This document shows positions 57,616-64,000 of a stretch of 64,000 bases of DNA, in pieces. Under the pieces are notes generated by a model that saw nothing but the letters and a program-made list of their open reading frames with translations, did no database searches and had not been told where the DNA came from. The stretch's first letter is position 1. The number at the start of each line of letters is the position of its first letter. The translations under genes and the position numbers were made by a program. Source of the DNA: Chloroflexota bacterium (GTDB taxonomy: Bacteria; Chloroflexota; Anaerolineae; J036; Brachytrichaceae); contig JAUQQA010000001.1 of the NCBI GenBank assembly GCA_030550095.1, positions 124,001 to 188,000 of the forward strand. The letters are read 5' to 3'.

Positions 57616-58206
57616 ATGCCGTTGCTGATCGACGGGCACAACCTGATCGGCAAGCTGCCGGGGCTTTCGCTCGCCGACCCCGACGACGAAGCGCGGCTGG
57701 TGGCGCTGTTGCGCGCGTACGTCGCGCGCACGGGGCGGCAGGTGGTGGTCGTCTTTGACCCAGGCGACGCAGCAACGCCGTCGCTGTGGGGCGAGAACCG
57801 CCACCGAGAGGGCAAGCTCGAGGTCATCTTCGCACCCGCTGGACGCAAAGCTGACGACGTGCTGCGCGAGCGGATTGCCCACGCGCGCGATAAGCAAGGG
57901 CTGATCCTCATCACCTCAGACAGTGCCGTGGCGCACTTTGCGCGGCAATGCGGCTTGCAGCATGTGCGCTCAGCAGAATGGTTTGCCGACGAGCTGCGCC
58001 GCGCCTTCGCTACAACACAACCTCCCAAGCCAGAGACACTCAGCAAGCACGAGGTCGAAGCGTGGCTCACGTTGTTCCCTGAGCCGCCCACGCCCCCACC
58101 GCCTCCGCCTAAGCCCGACCCTCAGCTCCTCAAGCGCCAACGCCGACTCGAGCAGCTAAGGCGACAAGTGGCCAATCAGCAGCCGCTGCGCCGCGCTCAG
58201 GAATAG
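57616..58206 (+). CDS. YacP-like NYN-domain nuclease
   Basis: A 196-aa protein: MPLLIDGHNLIG, VVVVFDPG, the K-ADDVLRERI segment and LITSDSAVA carry the conserved Asp residues of the NYN/PIN-like YacP (Rae1) family, a ribosome-associated mRNA endonuclease group. The C-terminal 40 residues are Pro-rich then basic and helical, unlike short YacP. The start at 57616 is supported by TACGAT (57600-57605) 10 nt upstream; an ATG four codons earlier overlaps that hexamer. Confidence 0.85.
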   Translation: MPLLIDGHNLIGKLPGLSLADPDDEARLVALLRAYVARTGRQVVVVFDPGDAATPSLWGENRHREGKLEVIFAPAGRKADDVLRERIAHARDKQGLILITSDSAVAHFARQCGLQHVRSAEWFADELRRAFATTQPPKPETLSKHEVEAWLTLFPEPPTPPPPPPKPDPQLLKRQRRLEQLRRQVANQQPLRRAQE

Positions 58207-58289
58207 CGCGTGCACATTTCTGCATCGTTGCTATCATTCCCCATACCCGCTGTGTGCAAGCGGATGGGCTTCTGGAGAGGAGATGGGCT

Positions 58290-59360
58290 ATGTTTCGAGA
58301 ACCGCTGCTGGCAAGCGCGCCGCTAAGGGTGGTTGAGAGAACGACGGACGTGGCAACGCGCGCGCCCAGCCAGCCTTCCCGCACTTTCGACGCTTTCGGG
58401 CGACACATCCACTATCTGCGCATCTCGCTCACCGACCGATGCAACCTGCGCTGCGTGTACTGCATGCCCGAGCAGGTTGTCTTCCGCCCCAACGAGGAGT
58501 TGCTCACCGACGAAGAGCTGTTCACCATCTTGCGCGTGATGAGCCGCTTGGGGTTTGACAAGTTCCGCCTCACTGGTGGCGAGCCAACCGTGCGCCCCGG
58601 CTTAGTGGAGATCGTGCGTGCCATTGCCGAATTGCCCACCACGCGCGAGATCGCCATGACCACCAACGGGCTGAAGCTGGCGCGGCTGGCTGCGCCGCTT
58701 AAGGCTGCTGGGCTTTCGCGCGTCAACATCAGCATTGACTCGCTCGACCCGCACAAGTTCAAGCGCATCACTCGCTGGGGAAACCTGCACGACGTGCTTG
58801 AAGGCATCGCGGCTGCTGAGCGCGTGGGTCTGACGCCGATCAAACTCAACGCAGTGGTGATCCGCGGCTTCAACGAGGACGACGTGGTGCCATTAGCAGC
58901 GCTAACGCTCGAGCACGATTGGCAGGTGCGCTTCATCGAGGTCATGCCCTTCGCCGATGTCGCCGCGTTTCAGCAAGCGGCTATCGTCACCACGCAAGAG
59001 ATGATGGCACGCATCGAAGCGGCGCTTGGGCCGCTGGAGATCGAGAACGGCGGCAAGCTCGACGGCGAAGCGCGCCTCTACCGCTTGCCAGGAGCGCGTG
59101 GCGTGATCGGCTTCATCAGCCCCGTCACCGCGCCCTTCTGCGCTAGCTGCAACCGCGTGCGCCTCACTGCCGATGGCACCCTGCGCCTGTGCTTGTTGAA
59201 AGATGGCGAAGTGGACCTCAAGACGCCACTGCGCCGCGGCGCGCGCGAGGACGACCTCGAGGCGATCATCCGCGAGGCAATCTGGCTCAAGCCCTGGGGA
59301 CATGACCTCGCCGAGGGCGTGATCCCCATGAACCGCATCATGAGCGAGATCGGCGGGTGA
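58290..59360 (+). CDS. moaA: GTP 3',8-cyclase MoaA
   Basis: A 356-aa radical-SAM enzyme for the first step of molybdenum cofactor synthesis. The SAM-cluster cysteines are 51, 55 and 58 (CNLRCVYC) and the C-terminal cluster cysteines are 284, 287 and 301. The protein ends in Gly-Gly, as required for MoaA activity. The N-terminus carries about 30 extra residues. A GAGGAG site lies 7 nt before the ATG at 58290. It is the first gene of a compact moaA-moaC-moaD-moaE cluster. Confidence 0.96.
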   Translation: MFREPLLASAPLRVVERTTDVATRAPSQPSRTFDAFGRHIHYLRISLTDRCNLRCVYCMPEQVVFRPNEELLTDEELFTILRVMSRLGFDKFRLTGGEPTVRPGLVEIVRAIAELPTTREIAMTTNGLKLARLAAPLKAAGLSRVNISIDSLDPHKFKRITRWGNLHDVLEGIAAAERVGLTPIKLNAVVIRGFNEDDVVPLAALTLEHDWQVRFIEVMPFADVAAFQQAAIVTTQEMMARIEAALGPLEIENGGKLDGEARLYRLPGARGVIGFISPVTAPFCASCNRVRLTADGTLRLCLLKDGEVDLKTPLRRGAREDDLEAIIREAIWLKPWGHDLAEGVIPMNRIMSEIGG

Positions 59361-59373
59361 GACAATTCGCCCC

Positions 59374-59868
59374 ATGACGCTTTCGCATCTCAACGCGCAG
59401 GGCGAAGCGCACATGGTGGACGTCGGCACCAAGCCCGACACCACGCGCGAAGCCGAAGCCGAAGCCGTGGTGGAGATGAGCGCAGAAGCGTATCAAGCGC
59501 TGCTCAGCGGCAACCTGAAGAAAGGGGATGCCTTCAGCGTCGCGCGCATCGCCGGCATTCTGGCGGCAAAGCGCACCAGTGAGCTGATCCCCCTTTGCCA
59601 CCCACTGCCGCTCACGCACGTCGAGGTCGCGTTAGAGCCGTTGGGGATCACCGAGGGACGCGGCGCTGTGGGCGTGCGCGCGCGCGTGGCGTGCGTGGGC
59701 AAGACCGGCGTGGAGATGGAAGCACTCACCGCAGCAAGCATTGCCGCGCTGACCCTCTATGACATGGTGAAGGGCGTGGACCGCGGCACGGTGATCCGCC
59801 ATGTGCGGCTGCTCGCCAAGCGCGGCGGCAAATCAGGCGAGTGGATCGCCACAGGAGAGGAGAGATGA
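59374..59868 (+). CDS. moaC: Cyclic pyranopterin monophosphate synthase MoaC
   Basis: A 164-aa enzyme converting 3',8-cyclo-dihydro-GTP to cyclic pyranopterin monophosphate. [10 protein letters not shown] at the start, [15 protein letters not shown] and [20 protein letters not shown] are the family motifs. It lies 13 nt after moaA and shares an ATGA overlap with moaD. Confidence 0.96.
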   Translation: MTLSHLNAQGEAHMVDVGTKPDTTREAEAEAVVEMSAEAYQALLSGNLKKGDAFSVARIAGILAAKRTSELIPLCHPLPLTHVEVALEPLGITEGRGAVGVRARVACVGKTGVEMEALTAASIAALTLYDMVKGVDRGTVIRHVRLLAKRGGKSGEWIATGEER

Positions 59869-60107
59869 GAGTTAAGCTGTTTGCCACGCTCAAGGAAAAA
59901 GCCGGCGCGCCCGAGATTGTGTTGCAAGGCGCTGTCTCCACCGTTGCCGAAGTGCGCCAGCGCATCGCCGAGCAATACCCCCACCTTGCCGCGCTGGCGG
60001 CGCGCTCCATCGTCGCCGTCAATCATCAATTCGCCTTCGATGCAGACCCCGTTCGCCCAGAGGACGAAGTCGCGCTGTTTCCACCTGTGAGCGGAGGTGC
60101 AGCATGA
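59865..60107 (+). CDS. moaD: Molybdopterin synthase small subunit MoaD, with two residues after Gly-Gly
   Basis: An 80-aa ubiquitin-fold sulfur carrier. [13 protein letters not shown] at the start and [12 protein letters not shown] at the end match MoaD. However, two alanines follow the Gly-Gly that normally forms the C-terminus and carries the thiocarboxylate, so removal of AA would be needed. It overlaps moaC and moaE by ATGA on both sides. The overlap with moaE may have shaped the tail. Confidence 0.93.
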   Translation: MRVKLFATLKEKAGAPEIVLQGAVSTVAEVRQRIAEQYPHLAALAARSIVAVNHQFAFDADPVRPEDEVALFPPVSGGAA

Positions 60108-60559
60108 GCGCGGAGACGCCCACACTCATCGAGATCACGCACGCGCCGATTGACTTGAACGCATTGCAACGCGCCATAACCACCCCACGCGACGGCGCTG
60201 TAGTCCTCTTCACAGGCACGGTGCGCGGGCAAACTGGCGAGCTGGAAACCGTGCAACTGGAATACGAAGCCTACACCGAGATGGCGCTCGCCAAATTGCG
60301 GCAAGTTGCCGAGGAAATGCGCGCGCGTTTCCCGCTCATTCACGGCATTGCGCTCGTGCAGCGCATCGGCACCATGGACGTGGGTGAGCCAACCGTTGCG
60401 GTCGCAGTGAGCGCTGGGCATCGCGGCGACGGCGCCTTCGAGGCAGCACGCTACGGCATTGACCGCCTGAAACAAATCGTGCCCATTTGGAAAAAAGAGG
60501 TACGTCCAGACGGCAGCGCCTGGGTCGAGGGCGACTACATGCCCACAGCGCGCGATTGA
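60104..60559 (+). CDS. moaE: Molybdopterin synthase catalytic subunit MoaE
   Basis: A 151-aa catalytic subunit. GAVVLFTGTVRGQT, LEYEAYTEMA, RIGTMDVGEPTVAVAV--GHR and the late PIWKKE, with the active-site Lys, are all present. It uses MoaD thiocarboxylate to convert cPMP to molybdopterin. Last gene of the moaACDE run. It supplies cofactor needed by the molybdenum hydroxylase at the left end of the window. Confidence 0.96.
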   Translation: MSAETPTLIEITHAPIDLNALQRAITTPRDGAVVLFTGTVRGQTGELETVQLEYEAYTEMALAKLRQVAEEMRARFPLIHGIALVQRIGTMDVGEPTVAVAVSAGHRGDGAFEAARYGIDRLKQIVPIWKKEVRPDGSAWVEGDYMPTARD

Positions 60560-60615
60560 GCGCCCTGCCCACGTAATAACCCCGCAGGCATCGCTACAAT
60601 CGCGGCGCTGTCACC

Positions 60616-61620
60616 ATGGGCACGATCCGCAAAGTTCTCGTCACGGGCGGCGCAGGCTACATCGGCAGCGTCGCCGCACGTCTATTGTTGCGCGCTGGCT
60701 ACGCCGTTGTTGTTGTGGACAACCTATACCAAGGCCACCGCGCCGCCGTGCCCCCTCAGGCGCATTGGGCACGCGTTGACCTCGCCGACAAGAACGCGCT
60801 GCGCGCTGTTTTCGCACAGCACCCCGACGTGGACGCGGTGATGCACTTCGCCGCCTACACACTCGTCGGCGAGAGCATGGCGCAGCCGCTGAAATACCTG
60901 CGCGATAACCTCGTCAACGCCTGCAACCTGCTGGAGGTGATGCTCGAGCACGGCGTGCTGCGCTTCATCCTCTCTTCGACGGCAAACTTGTTCGACCTGC
61001 CGCCCGAGCACCAGGATCAGCCGATCACCGAGGAATTCCCCATCATCCCCGGCTCACCTTACGGCGAAAGCAAGTTTTTCGTGGAGCGCGTGCTGCATTG
61101 GCTACACCGCACGCACGGGTTGAAGTACGTCAGCCTGCGCTACTTCAACGCGGCTGGCGCGCTGCCCGATTGCGGCGAAGATCACGACCCCGAAACGCAC
61201 CTCATCCCGCTCGTGCTGCAGGTGGCGCTTGGGCAGCGATCGCACATCACCATCTTCGGCGACGACTACCCCACGCGCGATGGCACATGCGTGCGCGATT
61301 ACATCCACGTCGCCGACCTCGCCCAAGCCCACATCTTGGCGCTCGAGGCGCTCGACACGCTCGGCGCGCGCCACTACAACCTGGGCAACGGCACCGGCTA
61401 CACCGTTAAAGAAGTGATCGAGACCGCGCGCCGCATCACTGGGCACCCCATCCCTGCTGTGATCGGTCCGCGCCGCCCTGGCGACCCTGCCGTGTTGGTT
61501 GCCTCGTCGGAGCGCATTCGTCGTGAGCTGGGCTGGGCGCCGCAATATCCTGACCTCGAGTCCATCGTGCGCAGCGCGTGGGAGTGGCACCGCGCCCACC
61601 CCAACGGCTATGAGGACTGA
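60616..61620 (+). CDS. galE: UDP-glucose 4-epimerase
   Basis: A 334-aa extended [11 protein letters not shown] at 11-18 binds NAD. The catalytic Tyr149-x3-Lys153 (YGESK) and Ser121/Thr122 are present, with the GalE-specific NLYQGHR and DYIHVADLA motifs. It interconverts UDP-glucose and UDP-galactose, consistent with the glycosyltransferases nearby. TACAAT (60595-60600) lies 15 nt before the ATG; no Shine-Dalgarno is present. Confidence 0.94.
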   Translation: MGTIRKVLVTGGAGYIGSVAARLLLRAGYAVVVVDNLYQGHRAAVPPQAHWARVDLADKNALRAVFAQHPDVDAVMHFAAYTLVGESMAQPLKYLRDNLVNACNLLEVMLEHGVLRFILSSTANLFDLPPEHQDQPITEEFPIIPGSPYGESKFFVERVLHWLHRTHGLKYVSLRYFNAAGALPDCGEDHDPETHLIPLVLQVALGQRSHITIFGDDYPTRDGTCVRDYIHVADLAQAHILALEALDTLGARHYNLGNGTGYTVKEVIETARRITGHPIPAVIGPRRPGDPAVLVASSERIRRELGWAPQYPDLESIVRSAWEWHRAHPNGYED

Positions 61621-61641
61621 TGCGCTACACTCAGCGTCACC

Positions 61642-62916
61642 ATGAGCGAGCATCCCAACGCGCTGGTCGAGATCGGCAAACGCGCGCGCGCAGCAAGCAA
61701 AACACTTGCACGCCTGCCCACAGCCCAAAAGAACGCCGCGCTGCTGGCGATCGCCGACGAGTTGCTGCGCTGCCAAGAAGCGATCCTCGCCGCAAACGCG
61801 CGCGATGTCGCTGCTGCGCGCGAGAAAAACGTCTCGCCCGCGTTTCTCGACCGGCTTACGCTGACGCCGCAGCGCCTCGCAGACATGGCGCGCGATGTGC
61901 GTGCCGTCGCTGCCTTGCCCGACCCCATCGGCGAGCAATTTGACCACACGACCCTGCCGAACGGTCTGCGCCTACACAAACGACGCATCCCCATCGGCGT
62001 GCTCGGCGTGATCTACGAGGCACGCCCGAACGTGACCACTGACGTCGCCGCGTTGGCGCTGAAGAGCGGCAACGCAGTGATCTTGCGCGGCGGCAGCGAC
62101 AACCTGAACAGCAACCAAGCGCTGGTCGCCGCAGTGCACCGCGCGCTGGCAGCAAACGCCATCCCCACCGACGCCGTTCAGCTCATCACCGACACCGACC
62201 GCGCGCGTGTGTTGGAGCTGCTGCGGCTGCACGAGTACGTGGACCTGATCATCCCACGCGGCGGCGAAAGCCTACACCGCTTCTGCCGTGAGCACAGCAC
62301 CATCCCCGTGATCACAGGCGGCATGGGCATCAACCACATCTACGTGGACGCCTCGGCAGAGCTGGACAAAGCCGTTGAAGTGGTCTTCAACGCCAAAGTG
62401 AGCAAGCCAACCGTGTGCAACGCGCTGAGCACGTTGCTCGTACACGCACACATCGCTGCGACGTTCCTGCCGCGCCTCGCGCAGCGGCTCGCCGAGCGGC
62501 AAGTGGAGCTGCGCTGCGACGCGCGCGCGCTGAGCCTGTTGCAGCCTATCTACCCGCTGGCGCGCCTCGCCGATGACGCCACCGATTGGGACACCGAATG
62601 GCTAGCGCTGATCCTCGGCGTGCACATCGTGGACTCCGCCGAAGAGGCGATCGCCTTCATCCAAGCGCACACGATGGAGCACAGCGACGGCATTTGTGCA
62701 CAAGACCCGCAGGTGATCGAGCAGTTCATCAACGCGATCGACTCCTCCGCCGTATTCATCAACGCCAGCACGCGCTTCAACGACGGCGGGCAATTCGGGC
62801 TTGGCGCAGAGGTAGCGATCAGCACGCAACGCATTCACGCGCGCGGACCGATGGCGCTGCGCGAACTCACAAGCTACAAGTGGGTGTGCGAAGGCGACGG
62901 TCACGTGCGCTGGTAA
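61642..62916 (+). CDS. proA: Gamma-glutamyl phosphate reductase
   Basis: A 424-aa ALDH-superfamily enzyme: it reduces gamma-glutamyl phosphate to glutamate semialdehyde in proline synthesis. The catalytic Cys259 is in [34 protein letters not shown] and [13 protein letters not shown] are family signatures. TACACT (61626-61631) lies 10 nt before the ATG and no Shine-Dalgarno is visible. proB is not adjacent. Confidence 0.96.
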   Translation: MSEHPNALVEIGKRARAASKTLARLPTAQKNAALLAIADELLRCQEAILAANARDVAAAREKNVSPAFLDRLTLTPQRLADMARDVRAVAALPDPIGEQFDHTTLPNGLRLHKRRIPIGVLGVIYEARPNVTTDVAALALKSGNAVILRGGSDNLNSNQALVAAVHRALAANAIPTDAVQLITDTDRARVLELLRLHEYVDLIIPRGGESLHRFCREHSTIPVITGGMGINHIYVDASAELDKAVEVVFNAKVSKPTVCNALSTLLVHAHIAATFLPRLAQRLAERQVELRCDARALSLLQPIYPLARLADDATDWDTEWLALILGVHIVDSAEEAIAFIQAHTMEHSDGICAQDPQVIEQFINAIDSSAVFINASTRFNDGGQFGLGAEVAISTQRIHARGPMALRELTSYKWVCEGDGHVRW

Positions 62917-62946
62917 CAAGAAGGCTTCAGACCGCTTCCGTAGCCT

Positions 62947-63756
62947 TTAACCCACACGCCGCACGCGCGCGAGCGCGCGCACCTGCGCGGCAGGGTCTGC
63001 CGCCGTGATCAGTGCCTCACCGACGAGCACCGCATGAGCACCAAACGTTGCTACGCGCGCCACGTCTTCCGCAGTGAAGATGCCGCTTTCAGAGACAAGG
63101 GTGATGCCCGACACGCCGCGCAGTGCCGCAGCACAACGCGCCGTTGTGGCTAGGTCGGTGCGGAAGGTGCGCAGGTCGCGGTTGTTCACACCGATCACGC
63201 GCGCGCCCACGCGCAACGCGCGTTCCACCTCATGCGGGTCGTGCACTTCCACCAACGGCGCTAGCCCGAGCGATTGCGCGAGCGCGTGTAGATCCGCCAG
63301 TTGCACCTCGTCCAGCGCAGCCACGATGAGCAGCACAGCATCTGCTCCCCAAGCGCGCGCCTCGTACACCTGATAAGCGTCTATCACGAAGTCTTTGCGC
63401 AGCAACGGGCGCTCGGTGACGCGCCGCACATCTTGCAAGTGCGCCGGCGCGCCTTTGAAGAACGCCTCGTCGGTGAGCACGCTGATCGCGGCAGCGCCAT
63501 TGGCGTCGTACACGCGCGCCCAATGCAGTGGATCGAACGGCTGCGGCGCGAACACGCCTTTGGAAGGCGAAGCGCATTTGATCTCCGCGATCAACGCGAC
63601 GTGCTCGCCAGCGCGGAGCGCGCCCACCCAATCGCGCGGCGCGGGTGCTTGCTCGGCTTGCGCGCGGAGCGCGGCAAGCGGCACGCGCGCCCTGCGCGCG
63701 GGCAGCTCCACCGTGCGCTTGTGCTCTAAGATAGTCGCAAGGATGTCGGCAACCAT
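62947..63756 (-). CDS. trpC: Indole-3-glycerol phosphate synthase
   Basis: A 269-aa TIM-barrel enzyme of tryptophan synthesis. IAEIKCASPSKG (usually KRASPSKG), LRKDFVID, GVNNRDLRTF and SESGI carry the catalytic Lys/Glu and phosphate-binding residues. The open frame extends upstream, but the ATG at 63756 gives the family N-terminus. A TACCAT-like hexamer on the minus strand is 15 nt before the start. No other trp gene is in the window. It converges with proA. Confidence 0.95.
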   Translation of the reverse strand: MVADILATILEHKRTVELPARRARVPLAALRAQAEQAPAPRDWVGALRAGEHVALIAEIKCASPSKGVFAPQPFDPLHWARVYDANGAAAISVLTDEAFFKGAPAHLQDVRRVTERPLLRKDFVIDAYQVYEARAWGADAVLLIVAALDEVQLADLHALAQSLGLAPLVEVHDPHEVERALRVGARVIGVNNRDLRTFRTDLATTARCAAALRGVSGITLVSESGIFTAEDVARVATFGAHAVLVGEALITAADPAAQVRALARVRRVG

Positions 63757-63810
63757 GAGCGCTTGCGCGCTATGGTAACACGCACAAGCGACGGCGCTAG
63801 AATCGCCCCC

Positions 63811-64000
63811 ATGACTGCATACGACCGCAACGCCGCGTGGGCGCTGGTCAGCGAATGGACCACCGAGCCAAACTTGCTGCGCCACATGCTCGCTGTAGAG
63901 GTCGCCATGCGCGCCTATGCGCCACGCTTTGGTGGCGATCCAGAGCTGTGGGGAGTGGTCGGCTTGCTTCACGACTTCGACTATCAGCGCTATCCAAACC
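63811..64000 (+). CDS. HD-domain (HDIG-type) protein, 5' part
   Basis: The first 63 codons of a gene running off the window. LLRHMLAVEVAMRAYA, then GVVGLLHDFDYQRYP, shows the His and His-Asp pair of an HD phosphohydrolase of the HDIG type. TAGAAT (63798-63803) ends 7 nt before the ATG, the tightest leaderless geometry in the window. The substrate is unknown. Confidence 0.82.
   Translation, partial: MTAYDRNAAWALVSEWTTEPNLLRHMLAVEVAMRAYAPRFGGDPELWGVVGLLHDFDYQRYPN

Overview
The window looks like chromosomal DNA from a high-GC phototrophic member of the Chloroflexota. The main evidence is a complete type-II reaction-centre operon at about 22.7-28.0 kb: pufB, pufA, pufL, pufM and pufC, then a PucC/BCH2-type membrane protein and a 55-residue membrane ORF. 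The light-harvesting beta and alpha peptides resemble the Chloroflexus B808-866 type. The M subunit has Leu where purple bacteria have the accessory-bacteriochlorophyll His, as in Chloroflexus. A ba3-type oxygen reductase with a Sco factor shows that the cell can also respire oxygen. pufL and pufM are separate genes, unlike the fused gene of Roseiflexus. The LH genes sit directly upstream of the RC genes, unlike Chloroflexus. An Anaerolineae-type phototroph is possible, but that is inference. No rRNA, tRNA, CRISPR array, insertion sequence or integrase was seen.

Layout. 0-4.5 kb: end of an unknown gene, dtd, and a three-gene molybdenum hydroxylase operon. 4.5-7.4 kb: FHA/winged-helix protein plus Ser/Thr kinase. 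7.5-14 kb: pyruvate-kinase-like protein, EcfT, GNAT, PPi-type phosphofructokinase, secreted nuclease, LCP protein. 14-22.6 kb: site-2 protease with CBS domains, HflX, a YdiJ-like FAD/Fe-S dehydrogenase, SppA, CBS protein, MurA. 22.6-28 kb: puf operon. 28-31 kb: glutaredoxin-like protein, DUF4230 protein, pentaheme cytochrome, Lgt. 30.9-36.8 kb: lysW-lysX, a DUF4062-like protein, a membrane glycosyltransferase, a DUF402-CinA fusion, cysteine desulfurase, TagA/WecG transferase. 36.8-45.3 kb: cNMP/PH protein, histidine kinase, C-S lyase, Sco and ba3 oxidase genes, CBS protein. 45.3-52.1 kb: cimA behind an attenuator-like leader, and a Gld-type ABC system. 52.2-64 kb: SDR, GT2, ALDH, membrane proteins, a YacP-like nuclease, moaACDE, galE, proA, trpC and the start of an HD-domain gene.

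Several parts fit together. moaACDE could supply molybdopterin to the hydroxylase at the left end. Lgt, SppA, MurA, LCP, TagA/WecG and GalE belong to envelope biogenesis. The ba3 oxidase and the RC with its tetraheme cytochrome form the visible bioenergetic core.

The most notable non-coding signals are four. (1) cimA has a leader peptide with four Ile codons and three mutually exclusive pairings ending in an intrinsic terminator, a textbook attenuator layout. (2) Large intercistronic hairpins divide the puf operon between pufBA and pufLM and between pufC and the BCH2-type gene. (3) Many genes without a Shine-Dalgarno sequence have a TAnnnT -10-like hexamer 7-15 nt before the start codon, which suggests widespread leaderless or very short-leader transcription. 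(4) A perfect TTGACA precedes puf, lysW and the cimA leader.
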